From positions 1 through 54,877 of the forward strand of contig CAJYVK010000288.1 of NCBI GenBank assembly GCA_913778455.1: a DNA stretch of 54,877 bases, read 5' to 3'. The position numbers and the translations under genes were made by a program. This DNA comes from an uncultured Hymenobacter sp. (GTDB lineage: Bacteria > Bacteroidota > Bacteroidia > Cytophagales > Hymenobacteraceae). The notes beneath the pieces are model-generated. The model was not told where the DNA came from, did not search any database, and saw only the letters and a program-made list of their open reading frames with translations. Each line of letters begins with the position of its first letter. The stretch's first letter is position 1. This document shows positions 40,064 to 49,660 of this stretch, one piece after another.

Positions 40064-41137
40064 TTACGCCGCTTCGGCCTTCTCCTTATTTGCCAGCTGG
40101 CCGCAGGCGGCGTCGATATCCTTGCCCCGGCTGCGGCGGATATTAGTTTGCACGCCACGGTCGGCCAAGTACTTGTGGAAGGCGGCGATTTTATCGTCTT
40201 CCGCGTTGAGGTAGCTGGCGTTTTCGATGGGGTTGTACTCGATGAGGTTCACCTTGCAAGGCAGCCACTTCGAGATGGCAAGCAGCTCGGCCGCATCTTG
40301 CAGGGTATCGTTGAAGTCGTTGAAAACGATGTATTCGTAGGTGACTTTACGGCCCGTTTTCTGATGATAGTACTGCAAGGCGTCCTTGAGGGCGGCGAGC
40401 GAGTTGGCCTCGTTGATGGGCATAATCTCGTTGCGCTTGGTATCGTTGGGCGCGTGCAGGCTCAGGGCGAGGTTGGCTTTTACGTCGTCGTCGGCCAGCT
40501 TCTTGATCATCTTGGCGATGCCCGCCGTGCTGATGGTAATGCGACGCGGGGCCATGTTGAGGCCGTCGGGCGCGGTGATGCGGCGCACGCTTTCCACCAC
40601 GTTGGCGTAGTTGAGCAGCGGCTCGCCCATGCCCATGTACACGATGTTGGTGAGCGGCGTGCCGTACTGCGCCTCGCACTGCTCGCGGATGCGCACCACC
40701 TGGTCGTAAATCTCGGCCGCGTCGAGGTTGCGCTTGCGGTCCATGTAGCCGGTGGCGCAAAACTTACACGTGAGCGAGCAGCCCACCTGGCTCGAAATGC
40801 AGGCCGTCATGCGCGTGTCGTGCGGAATGAGCACGCCCTCCACGATGTTGCCGTCGTGCAGCCGGAAGGCCGACTTGATGGTGCCGTCGTTGCTGAGCTG
40901 CTGGTTCTGCACGGCCACGCCGTTGATCACGAAGTGCTTGGCCAGCAACTCGCGGGTGCTCAGCGAGATGTTGTTCATTTCCTCAAACGAGCCGGCCGTG
41001 TTTTTCCACAGCCACTCCGTCACCTGCTTGGCACGGAACGGCTTTTCACCGTGCTCCACCATAAACGCCTTGAGGTCGTCGGCAGATACTTTGCGGATGT
41101 CGCGTTTAGCGGGGGCGAGTTCGAGTTCCAGTAACAT
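40064..41137 (-). CDS. rlmN: 23S rRNA/tRNA adenine-C2 methyltransferase (dual-specificity RlmN)
   Basis: 357 residues from the ATG at 41137. A radical-SAM methyltransferase that methylates C2 of A2503 in 23S rRNA and A37 in some tRNAs. The 4Fe-4S motif CSLTCKFCATGYMDRKRNL (CxxxCxxC) is present, with MGMGEPLLNY, ISTAGIAKMI and ALSLHAPND. The second catalytic cysteine is expected in the C-terminal region (DIDAACGQLANK). N-terminal accessory domain KPFRAKQVTEWLWKN. Length matches the family. The start used is five codons inside the longest frame; the -7 box TATTTTTG ends only four bases before it. Confidence 0.95.
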   Translation of the reverse strand: MLLELELAPAKRDIRKVSADDLKAFMVEHGEKPFRAKQVTEWLWKNTAGSFEEMNNISLSTRELLAKHFVINGVAVQNQQLSNDGTIKSAFRLHDGNIVEGVLIPHDTRMTACISSQVGCSLTCKFCATGYMDRKRNLDAAEIYDQVVRIREQCEAQYGTPLTNIVYMGMGEPLLNYANVVESVRRITAPDGLNMAPRRITISTAGIAKMIKKLADDDVKANLALSLHAPNDTKRNEIMPINEANSLAALKDALQYYHQKTGRKVTYEYIVFNDFNDTLQDAAELLAISKWLPCKVNLIEYNPIENASYLNAEDDKIAAFHKYLADRGVQTNIRRSRGKDIDAACGQLANKEKAEAA

Positions 41138-41141
41138 AGTG

Positions 41142-41149
41142 CAAAAATA
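41142..41149 (-). promoter_or_regulatory. Candidate -7 box for rlmN (near-leaderless)
   Basis: On the minus strand TATTTTTG matches TAnnTTTG exactly and is followed by CACT and then the rlmN ATG. The TSS would fall at or inside the start codon. Confidence 0.4.
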
Positions 41150-41156
41150 CAACGGG

Positions 41157-41621
41157 TCAGGGGTTTGGGTTCCTGTGGGTAGTCAATTCTTGCGAAGTAG
41201 CGTGGTGGGGCTTCTTTGGTGAACGGTGCCGCGCCAGCTTGAAGGTAATTGGAACGGTAAAGCCGACAGCTCCCCATTCCTCGCGCCGGGGCTTAAAGAG
41301 TGGGAGCTGCCGCACCGCTGCGACGGCCGCCAAGGCGCAATCTTGTCGAAATGCTTTCAGCACAGTTATGCGCTGGACACGCCCGGTGGGAGTTACTGTG
41401 AAGCTTATAAATACTCGGCCCTCAGCCCCTGCTCGTAGGGCCTGGGGTGGGTAGATCAAGCGCCGCTGAATAGCTGTGATGATGCCTTGATTACCGCCTC
41501 CACTTCTTAGCTCCAGCGCCGGCTCCACCAGGCATATAATACGGGTCGAATCAGCCTGAGCCGCTGCCGGATATGCAAGCGAAAGCCCGCCCGATAGTAG
41601 CCAGTAGGTGAGAGCTTTCAT
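41157..41621 (-). CDS. Exported TonB C-terminal-domain protein
   Basis: 154 residues from the ATG at 41621. A signal peptide (LSGGLSLAYPAAAQA) is followed by a TonB_C-like domain: IQRRLIYPPQALRAGAEGRV, FISFTVTPTGRVQRITVLKA and a final GFTVPITFKL strand. Two Cys residues (IICLVEP and QDCALAAV) may form a disulfide. The classical N-terminal TonB membrane anchor and Pro-rich spacer are absent, so it is a periplasmic domain-only variant rather than a full energy transducer. rlmN follows after 19 bases on the same strand. Its partner receptor is not evident. Confidence 0.82.
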   Translation of the reverse strand: MKALTYWLLSGGLSLAYPAAAQADSTRIICLVEPALELRSGGGNQGIITAIQRRLIYPPQALRAGAEGRVFISFTVTPTGRVQRITVLKAFRQDCALAAVAAVRQLPLFKPRREEWGAVGFTVPITFKLARHRSPKKPHHATSQELTTHRNPNP

Positions 41622-41748
41622 AATTAGTGTCTTAGCTGCACACAACAGATGCCCGAAGAAGCTAAGATGCACAAGCATCGCCTGCACGATGGCGAATAAA
41701 ATTTCGGCAAAAACGGCCCCGCTCAGCCAATCCTCATTTTTCGTCGCC

Positions 41749-41756
41749 TACCTTCG
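41749..41756 (+). promoter_or_regulatory. Candidate -7 box for the thiamine operon
   Basis: TACCTTCG (one mismatch to TAnnTTTG) lies 8 bases before the first pairing base of the TPP riboswitch, as expected if transcription starts just ahead of the aptamer. No clear -33 element. Confidence 0.4.
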
Positions 41757-41764
41757 CCCCGTAA

Positions 41765-41845
41765 ACTTTAGGGGTGCTTTGCTGCGGCAAGGCTGAGACA
41801 ATACCCTCCGAACCTGAACCAGGTAATGCTGGCGAAGGGAAAAGT
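41765..41845 (+). promoter_or_regulatory. TPP riboswitch (THI element)
   Basis: The conserved core is complete: AGGGGTGC in the 5' strand, GGCTGAGACAATACCC (the pyrimidine-sensing CUGAGA bulge) and ACCTGAACCAGGTAATGCTGG with the CUGA/AAUGC pyrophosphate-sensing elements, closing with CGAAGGGAA. P1 is ACTTT (41765-41769) with AAAGT (41841-41845). It controls the thiamine genes downstream; a 96-base platform with GC-rich hairpins separates it from thiS. A downstream CTTTCCC could pair with the aptamer's GGGAAAG end as a switch; this is inferred. Confidence 0.95.
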
Positions 41846-41941
41846 GACTGGTCTGCCCAGCGGCTACCCGTGCGGTAGGCCGTGGCTGGCACCGCCTAAG
41901 TGTTTTACGGCTTTCCCCTGTCCCAACTACTTTCTAGTTGC

Positions 41942-42145
41942 ATGGTCTGCTACGTAAACAATTCTGCCCACGAGGCTACTGAGAACCAGGCGTTGGCCGA
42001 GCTGCTGGCCGAGCTGGGCCAGGTTCAGACGCGCGGCCTCGCCGTGGCCGTGAACGACCAGGTGGTGCCCCGCGCCGAGTGGGCCAGCCACGCCGTGCAG
42101 CCCCACGACCGCATTCTGCTCATCCGCGCCACCCAGGGAGGATAA
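41942..42145 (+). CDS. thiS: Sulfur-carrier protein ThiS
   Basis: 67 residues from the ATG at 41942. A beta-grasp ubiquitin-like protein ending in Gly-Gly (ATQGG), which is adenylated by ThiF and converted to a thiocarboxylate that donates sulfur for the thiazole ring. Seen are the RGLAVAVNDQVVPRAEWASH strand region and PHDRILLIRATQGG. An upstream GTG at 41900 in the same frame adds 14 non-conserved residues from the riboswitch platform and was rejected. ThiF, needed to activate it, is not in this window. It is the first gene of the operon; thiC follows after a repeat-containing gap. Confidence 0.93.
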   Translation: MVCYVNNSAHEATENQALAELLAELGQVQTRGLAVAVNDQVVPRAEWASHAVQPHDRILLIRATQGG

Positions 42146-42149
42146 GTTT

Positions 42150-44168
<2,019 letters not shown>

Positions 44169-44216
44169 CCGAGCCTCATGCGTTTTATTACCAGCCGGTC
44201 CTTGCTGCCCAATCTT

Positions 44217-44984
44217 ATGCGCCCGTACGCTCTCACCATTGCCGGCTTTGACCCCAGCGCCGGGGCCGGCGTGCTGGCCGACGTAAAAACCCTGGAAGCC
44301 AGCGGCGTCTACGGCCTGGCGGCCTGCACGGCCATTACGGTGCAAAACGACGTGAGCTTCGAGCGGGTAAACTGGGTGCCGCTGACCAGCATTCAGGACC
44401 AGATATTGCTGCTGCTCGTGCGGTTTCCCGTGCAGGTAGTTAAAATCAGCCTGATTGAGAACCTGCCCACGCTACTGGATTTAATTCGCTGGCTGAAAGC
44501 CTACAACCCCGCGCTGCAAATCGTGTGGGATCCGGTATTGCGGGCCACCGCCGGCTACCAGTTTCACACCCGGCCCGACTACGGCCTGCTGCAAGCCATC
44601 TGCCGCGAGCTAACCTTGCTCACTCCCAACCAACCCGAGGCGCTGGGCCTGCTGCCCAGCGCCCTCACGGCCGACGAAGCCGCCGCTACTCTGGCCACCT
44701 GGTGCCCGGTGCTGCTCAAGGGCGGTCACGCCCAAGGGCTGCGGGCCACCGACGTACTGCTCGCCGAGGGTCGCCGCTACGAGTTCAGTGGGCCGCGCCT
44801 GCGGCACGGGGCCAAGCACGGTAGCGGCTGCGTGCTCTCGGCGGCGGTGCTGGCGCGGCTGGCCCTGGGCGACGACCTACCCACGGCCTGCCAGGCCGGC
44901 AAGGCTTACACGGCGACTTTCCTGGGCAGCAACGATTCGCTGCTGGGCTACCACTCCAATCCGCTGGGTGTTCATGCAAATTAA
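44217..44984 (+). CDS. thiD: Hydroxymethylpyrimidine/phosphomethylpyrimidine kinase
   Basis: 255 residues from the ATG at 44217. A ribokinase-fold enzyme phosphorylating HMP and HMP-phosphate to HMP pyrophosphate. Seen are ALTIAGFDPSAGAGVLADVK at the N-terminus, LLTPNQPEALGL, LLKGGHAQG and the anion-hole motif HGAKHGSGCVLSAA near the C-terminus (here with KHGSGC in place of the usual THGTGC). An ATG 13 codons upstream adds non-conserved residues. The thiE start overlaps its last four codons. Confidence 0.93.
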   Translation: MRPYALTIAGFDPSAGAGVLADVKTLEASGVYGLAACTAITVQNDVSFERVNWVPLTSIQDQILLLLVRFPVQVVKISLIENLPTLLDLIRWLKAYNPALQIVWDPVLRATAGYQFHTRPDYGLLQAICRELTLLTPNQPEALGLLPSALTADEAAATLATWCPVLLKGGHAQGLRATDVLLAEGRRYEFSGPRLRHGAKHGSGCVLSAAVLARLALGDDLPTACQAGKAYTATFLGSNDSLLGYHSNPLGVHAN

Positions 44985-45606
44985 TCAGCTTCAGTTTATT
45001 ACCGATAACGCCCCGGCGGCCGAGCTGGCCTGCCGGGGTGGCGTACGCTGGGTGCAGCTGCGGGCTAAAAACCGGCCTGCCGCCGAATGGCGGCAGCTAG
45101 CCCTCGACGTGCAGGCTGTGTGTCGCCACCACGGCGCTACACTCATCATCAACGACAACCCGGCGCTGGCCCTCGAAATCGGGGCCAGCGGCGTGCACCT
45201 GGGCCAGCAGGACATGCCGCCGGCCGAGGCCCGCGCCCTGCTCGGGCCGGGGTTTATCATCGGCGGCACGGCCAACACCTTCGCCGATATTGACAAGCTG
45301 GTGGCGGCCGGGGTCGATTACATCGGGCTGGGGCCGTTTCGCTTCACCTCTACCAAGGAAAAGCTAAGCCCGATTCTGGGTCTGGCGGGCTACGCTGATA
45401 TCATGGCGCGGTGCCGGGCGGCGGGCTTTACAACGCCCGTCGTGGGCATTGGCGGCGTAGTACTCGCCGACGTGGCCGACCTACTGGCGACCGGCTTGCA
45501 CGGCGTGGCCGTGGCGGGGGCTATTTCCGGCGCGACTAATCCGACGGAGGCGGCTCGGCGCTTTGTCACTGAACTAGCTGGCGCTCACTCAACCGCACGC
45601 ATATGA
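44974..45606 (+). CDS. thiE: Thiamine-phosphate synthase
   Basis: 210 residues from the ATG at 44974, overlapping thiD by 11 bases. It couples HMP-PP with the thiazole phosphate carboxylate to thiamine phosphate. TIM-barrel motifs: WVQLRAKN near the N-terminus, [20 protein letters not shown] and [22 protein letters not shown] (ThiE loop), VVGIGGV and [11 protein letters not shown] as phosphate-binding loops. Length is typical. Translational coupling is likely with both thiD and thiG (4-base ATGA overlap). Confidence 0.94.
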   Translation: MQINQLQFITDNAPAAELACRGGVRWVQLRAKNRPAAEWRQLALDVQAVCRHHGATLIINDNPALALEIGASGVHLGQQDMPPAEARALLGPGFIIGGTANTFADIDKLVAAGVDYIGLGPFRFTSTKEKLSPILGLAGYADIMARCRAAGFTTPVVGIGGVVLADVADLLATGLHGVAVAGAISGATNPTEAARRFVTELAGAHSTARI

Positions 45607-46379
45607 CAACTCAACCGCTGGTTATTGCCGACCGCACGTTTACCTCGCGCTTGTTCACGGGCACGGGCAAATTCAGCTCGTCGGCCCTCATGGAAGAAGC
45701 CCTGCTCGCCTCGGGCTCGGAGCTGGTGACGGTGGCTCTCAAGCGCGTGGACGTGGCCGACGCCGACGACGATATTCTGCGCCACCTCCACCACTCGCAG
45801 CTGCACCTGCTGCCCAACACCTCGGGCGTGCGCACGGCCCGGGAGGCCGTATTCGCCGCCCAGCTCGCCCGCGAAGCCCTCGAAACCAACTGGCTCAAGC
45901 TCGAAATTCACCCCGACCCCAAGTACCTGCTCCCCGACCCCGTCGAAACCCTCAAAGCGGCCGAGGAGCTGGTGAAGCTGGGCTTCGTAGTGCTGCCCTA
46001 CGTGCACGCCGACCCGGTGCTCTGCAAGCGCCTCGAAGCCGTGGGCGTGGCGGCCGTGATGCCGCTGGGGGCACCCATCGGCTCCAATAAGGGCTTGCTG
46101 ACCAAAGAGTTTCTGGAAATAATTATCGGCCAGAGCAAGGTGCCGGTGGTAGTCGATGCGGGCATCGGCGCGCCCTCGCACGCCGCCGCCGCCCTCGAAA
46201 TGGGAGCCGACGCGGTACTGGTGAATACGGCCATCGCCGTGGCGGGCCAGCCGGTAGCCATGGCCCACGCCTTTAAAATGGCCGTGGAAGCCGGACGGCT
46301 GGCCTACGAGGCGCGGCTCGCCGCCCCGGTGGCCCACGAGGCCGTGGCGAGCTCCCCGCTCACGGCGTTTTTGGATTAG
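45603..46379 (+). CDS. thiG: Thiazole synthase
   Basis: 258 residues; ATGA overlap with thiE. It forms the thiazole phosphate ring from deoxyxylulose-5-phosphate, dehydroglycine and ThiS-thiocarboxylate. Seen are [14 protein letters not shown], the Schiff-base lysine region [17 protein letters not shown], and the phosphate-binding [20 protein letters not shown] and [11 protein letters not shown] near the C-terminus. Length matches the family. The dehydroglycine donor enzyme, ThiH, is encoded next. Confidence 0.96.
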   Translation: MTTQPLVIADRTFTSRLFTGTGKFSSSALMEEALLASGSELVTVALKRVDVADADDDILRHLHHSQLHLLPNTSGVRTAREAVFAAQLAREALETNWLKLEIHPDPKYLLPDPVETLKAAEELVKLGFVVLPYVHADPVLCKRLEAVGVAAVMPLGAPIGSNKGLLTKEFLEIIIGQSKVPVVVDAGIGAPSHAAAALEMGADAVLVNTAIAVAGQPVAMAHAFKMAVEAGRLAYEARLAAPVAHEAVASSPLTAFLD

Positions 46380-46408
46380 GTACCTAAGCGCAGGATATTC
46401 CCATCACC

Positions 46409-46440
46409 GGTTGCTGCTTCGCTTCGTTCGCAATGACAGG
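46409..46440 (-). repeat. Partial TGTCATTGCGAACGAAGCGAAGC-type dispersed repeat
   Basis: Read on the minus strand: CCTGTCATTGCGAACGAAGC and then GAAGCAGCAACCGG. This is recognisably the widespread bacterial TGTCATTGCGA-type half element found between genes in many Bacteroidota. One arm only, located in the gap between thiG and thiH. Confidence 0.7.
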
Positions 46441-46466
46441 TGTGGGGGTAGCTCGCACAGAAAATC

Positions 46467-47576
46467 ATGAGCTTTCGCCCCGTTTTCGAAGCCCACCCGT
46501 GGGACGCTGTTCAAGCCAGCATCTACGCCAAAACAGCGGCCGACGTGGAACGCGCCCTGGCCGCCCCGCGCCGCACGCTCGACGATTTCAAGGCGCTCGT
46601 TTCGCCCGCCGCCGCGCCCTACCTGGAGCAGATGGCGCAGCTCAGCCACCGCCTCACGCGCCGGCGCTTCGGCAATACCATGCAGCTCTACGTGCCGCTG
46701 TATTTGAGCAATGAGTGCCAGAACATCTGCACCTACTGCGGCTTCAGCCTGGATAACAAGCTGAAGCGCCGCACCCTCAGCAGCGTGGAAATGCTGGCCG
46801 AAGCGGCCGTGCTCAAGGGCTGGGGCTACGACCACGTGCTGCTCGTAACCGGCGAGGCCAACCAGACGGTGGGCGTCGATTACCTGGAAAAGGCGCTGAA
46901 AACGCTGCGCCCGCACTTCGCGCACCTGTCGATGGAAGTGCAGCCGCTCGACCAGGCCGACTACGAGCGCCTCATCCCCCAGGGGCTGAACACGGTGCTC
47001 GTGTACCAGGAAACCTACCACCAGGCCGATTACAAAACCCACCATCCCAAGGGCAAGAAGTCGAACTTCTACTACCGCCTCGACACGCCCGACCGCCTCG
47101 GCCGGGCGGGCATCCACAAGATGGGGCTGGGCGTGCTCATCGGCCTCGAAGACTGGCGTACCGACTGCTTTTACACCGCCCTGCACCTCGACTACCTCGA
47201 AAAAACGTACTGGCAGACGAAGTACAGCCTGTCTTTCCCGCGCCTGCGGCCGGCCGAGGGCCTGCTCCAGCCCAAGGTCGAAATGAGCGACCGCGAGCTA
47301 GTGCAGCTTATCTGCGCTTACCGTCTGCTCAATGAGGAAGTCGAGCTTTCGCTCTCGACCCGCGAGACGCCCGCTTTCCGCGACCAGGCTATTAAGCTGG
47401 GCATCACCAGCATCAGCGCGGGCTCAAAGACCAATCCCGGCGGGTACGCCGTGGAGCCCGAGTCGCTGGAGCAGTTCGAGATTTCGGACGAGCGCAGCCC
47501 GGCCGACATCGCGGCCATGCTGCGCCGCCAGGGCTACGAGCCGGTCTGGAAGGATTGGGACGCCGCGCTGGCCTGA
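46467..47576 (+). CDS. thiH: 2-iminoacetate synthase ThiH
   Basis: 369 residues. A radical-SAM tyrosine lyase producing dehydroglycine for ThiG, the oxygen-independent alternative to ThiO. The Fe-S motif CQNICTYCGF has Cys84, Cys88 and Cys91 (CxxxCxxC). Further conserved segments are VLLVTGEANQTVG, LVYQETYHQADYKTHHPKG and SLSFPRLRPAEG. The ATG at 46467 is 87 bases after thiG, with a half-repeat in the gap. Its 3' end overlaps the convergent TenI-like gene by 43 bases. Confidence 0.95.
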   Translation: MSFRPVFEAHPWDAVQASIYAKTAADVERALAAPRRTLDDFKALVSPAAAPYLEQMAQLSHRLTRRRFGNTMQLYVPLYLSNECQNICTYCGFSLDNKLKRRTLSSVEMLAEAAVLKGWGYDHVLLVTGEANQTVGVDYLEKALKTLRPHFAHLSMEVQPLDQADYERLIPQGLNTVLVYQETYHQADYKTHHPKGKKSNFYYRLDTPDRLGRAGIHKMGLGVLIGLEDWRTDCFYTALHLDYLEKTYWQTKYSLSFPRLRPAEGLLQPKVEMSDRELVQLICAYRLLNEEVELSLSTRETPAFRDQAIKLGITSISAGSKTNPGGYAVEPESLEQFEISDERSPADIAAMLRRQGYEPVWKDWDAALA

Positions 47577-48178
47577 GCCGCCAGCTCCCGGAAGCTAGCC
47601 ACCGGGTCTGGGCTTTGCCAGATGCTACCCAGCACCGCCGCGCCCGCAAAGCCCAGCTGCCGGGCGCAGGCCACGTTGGCGGCCTCAATGCCACCCAGCG
47701 CCAGCACCCGCGGGCGGTAGCCGGGGCGGGCCGCCAGCTTGTGCAGCACCGCCTGCACCTGGGCCAGGTCGAAGACGCTGAGGTAGTCTTCCTTGCTGAT
47801 GCTGTTGAAGATAGGACTAAGCAACACGTAGCTGTAGCGGCGGCGATGCTGCTGCACGTCGGCCAGGGTGTGCAGCGACGCCGACACGCTGCTCCCGCCC
47901 AGCCGCCGCAGCAGACGCGCCAGGCTGGGAGCGCGGCGGGCCGTTTCGGTGAGGTGAATACCCCCCAGCCCAAGCTCGGGCACCAGGTCGTAGTGGGAAT
48001 GCAACGCCAGCCGCGACCGATACTGGGGGGCAATAGCTTGCACGTAGTCGGCCAGCTCGGCGCGCGACCAGCCGGGCTTGCGCACGTGCAACCGCTGGAG
48101 ACCGTTGGCAAACAAGGAGGCCAGCCAGGGCAGCTCAGCCGTGTCGTCGTGCGGGGTGATAGCGAGCAGGGAAAACAT
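47534..48178 (-). CDS. TenI/ThiE-like protein
   Basis: 214 residues. A TIM-barrel protein of the thiamine-phosphate synthase superfamily. Seen are GLQRLHVRKPGW near the N-terminus, RLALHSHYDLVPELGLGGIH in the middle, YVLLSPIFNSISKEDY (LSPIFxS motif) and RVLALGGIEAANVACARQLG at the phosphate-binding region. Resemblance to TenI suggests a thiazole-tautomerase or accessory role rather than a second ThiE, but function cannot be decided from sequence. It is transcribed against thiH and overlaps it by 43 bases. A thioesterase gene is upstream on its own strand (7-base gap), so the two may form an operon. Confidence 0.8.
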   Translation of the reverse strand: MFSLLAITPHDDTAELPWLASLFANGLQRLHVRKPGWSRAELADYVQAIAPQYRSRLALHSHYDLVPELGLGGIHLTETARRAPSLARLLRRLGGSSVSASLHTLADVQQHRRRYSYVLLSPIFNSISKEDYLSVFDLAQVQAVLHKLAARPGYRPRVLALGGIEAANVACARQLGFAGAAVLGSIWQSPDPVASFRELAAQASAASQSFQTGS

Positions 48179-48185
48179 AGGGTAA

Positions 48186-48608
48186 TCAGTTGAGGCTGGC
48201 CGCCAGTTCGGGAGGCAGGGCCCGCAGCTTGCGGGTGGCGTAATCGAAGCAGAGCATCCCGGTTTTAGCCCGGGCTATCTCCTTGCCTACTTGGTTTTTG
48301 ACGTGGTACACGATGTCGAAACCGTATTTATTCGGGTCGTTGGCGGCCAGGCTAATATGCAGCACATCGCCGTGAAACGCCTCGCCTTTATATTCTATCG
48401 CCACATCGACCATAATAAAACCCTGCTGGTTAGCCGTATCAAACTCCGTGGTGCCGAGGCTGGCCAGAAACTGCACCCGCGCCTCGTGCAAAATGCTCAA
48501 CAACGCATCGTTGCCGAGGTGCGCCCCATAGTTGAGGTCGGTGATGCGAACGGGAATCGCCACCGCGAAGCTAAAACTTGCGGGCAAACTTACTTTTACG
48601 CGAGCCAT
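48186..48608 (-). CDS. Hotdog-fold acyl-CoA thioesterase (YbgC/4HBT-like)
   Basis: 140 residues. A small hotdog protein: IPVRITDLNYGAHLGNDALL has the Asp and Asn/His of the 4-hydroxybenzoyl-CoA thioesterase active-site region, followed by LHEARVQFLASLG and the strands IEYKGEAFHGDVLHI. The usual motif in this region is DxxxHxNN; here it is DLNYGAHLGND. It should hydrolyse acyl-CoA; the substrate is unknown. The ATG is at 48608, only 20 bases from the divergent mnmD start, so their promoters overlap each other or the coding ends. Confidence 0.85.
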   Translation of the reverse strand: MARVKVSLPASFSFAVAIPVRITDLNYGAHLGNDALLSILHEARVQFLASLGTTEFDTANQQGFIMVDVAIEYKGEAFHGDVLHISLAANDPNKYGFDIVYHVKNQVGKEIARAKTGMLCFDYATRKLRALPPELAASLN

Positions 48609-48628
48609 TTTTTCAGTAATAGTCAGCT

Positions 48629-49339
48629 ATGAACAGTGAGCAATCCGACTACGCGTCAAAAATAGAAGTACGCACCACCGCCGACGGCTCGCCCACCCTC
48701 TATGTACCCTCCCTCAACGAGCACTACCACTCGCACCACGGCGCGGCCCAGGAGTCGCGGCACGTGTTTATTGAGGCGGGGCTGCGGCCGTTGCTGGCGG
48801 CGGGCCTGGGGCAGACCCGGCCAATACAGGTGCTGGAGGTAGGTCTCGGTACTGGTCTCAATGCTCTGCTGACGCTGGAAGCTGCTCAGGTTGCAGCAGT
48901 TGCTATAGCATACTATGGTTATGAAACCGTGCCGCTGCCTGCCGAAGCACTAGTTGCGCTGGCCCCACAATGGGCCGCCAACCCGGTACTTAGCCAAGCA
49001 TTTTCTAAGTTGCATACCATGCCTTGGGGTATGCCGCGCATGCTGGTATCAGAGTTTTTGCTCACCAAAGTACAAAAGCCGATTCAGGCAGTTACGCTGC
49101 CCGCTACCCGTTACAACCTCATTTATTTCGACGCCTTCGCCCCTGAAAAGCAGCCCGAGCTGTGGACCGAAACCGTCTTTTCGCAGCTCTACGCCGCCGC
49201 CGCGCCCGGCGCGGTGCTGGTGAGCTACTGCGCCCAGGGCCAATTTCGACGCAATTTGCGGGCGGCCGGCTGGCTGACCGAGAAGCTGCCCGGCCCGCCC
49301 GGCAAACGCGAGATGACCCGCGCCCGCAAGCCGGCGTAA
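48629..49339 (+). CDS. mnmD: tRNA (5-methylaminomethyl-2-thiouridine)(34)-methyltransferase MnmD
   Basis: 236 residues. A SAM-dependent methyltransferase corresponding to the MnmC N-terminal domain as a separate protein, finishing mnm5s2U34 in tRNA. Seen are GSPTLYVPSLNEHYHSHHGA, the SAM-binding VLEVGLGTGLNALLTL (about 68-83), and LIYFDAFAPEKQPELWTETV (DAFAP motif). The FAD-dependent MnmC C-terminal domain is absent, as usual in this phylum. The middle of the gene (about 48880-49110) is noticeably less GC-rich with different codon choice from both ends. Confidence 0.9.
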   Translation: MNSEQSDYASKIEVRTTADGSPTLYVPSLNEHYHSHHGAAQESRHVFIEAGLRPLLAAGLGQTRPIQVLEVGLGTGLNALLTLEAAQVAAVAIAYYGYETVPLPAEALVALAPQWAANPVLSQAFSKLHTMPWGMPRMLVSEFLLTKVQKPIQAVTLPATRYNLIYFDAFAPEKQPELWTETVFSQLYAAAAPGAVLVSYCAQGQFRRNLRAAGWLTEKLPGPPGKREMTRARKPA

Positions 49340-49363
49340 TTTTTCTCTACTACCCTATCCGCT

Positions 49364-49660
49364 ATGGCTACCGGTTCGTCCATTGCTATTTATTGTCCCC
49401 ACTGCCACTGGGAACCCGACGGCGGGGCGCACTGGCAATGCCGGTGCGGCTACGTCTGGGATACCTTCGAAACGGCCGGCACCTGCCCGCAGTGCCGCTA
49501 CCGCTGGCGCGTGACCTCCTGCCCTACCACACCGGGCGGCTGCGGCGTCACGTCGCCCCACATCGACTGGTACCACGGCCTCGACGCCCTGATTGAAGAA
49601 CTGGTAGAAGAAGCCCTACCCGCGCCGGCCGCCGTCGGCTACCCCGCGCATGAGTCATAA
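49364..49660 (+). CDS. Small zinc-ribbon protein, unknown function
   Basis: 98 residues. Cys/His-rich N-terminal half with CPHCHW, WQCRCGYVW, CPQCRYRW and CPTTPGGC, consistent with one or two zinc ribbons (rubredoxin-like knuckles CPxC). The C-terminal third is acidic and helical (GLDALIEELVEEALP). There is no catalytic motif. It overlaps the start of the DUF2157 gene by 11 bases and probably sits in one operon with mnmD and the two membrane/periplasmic genes that follow. Function is unknown. Confidence 0.8.
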   Translation: MATGSSIAIYCPHCHWEPDGGAHWQCRCGYVWDTFETAGTCPQCRYRWRVTSCPTTPGGCGVTSPHIDWYHGLDALIEELVEEALPAPAAVGYPAHES

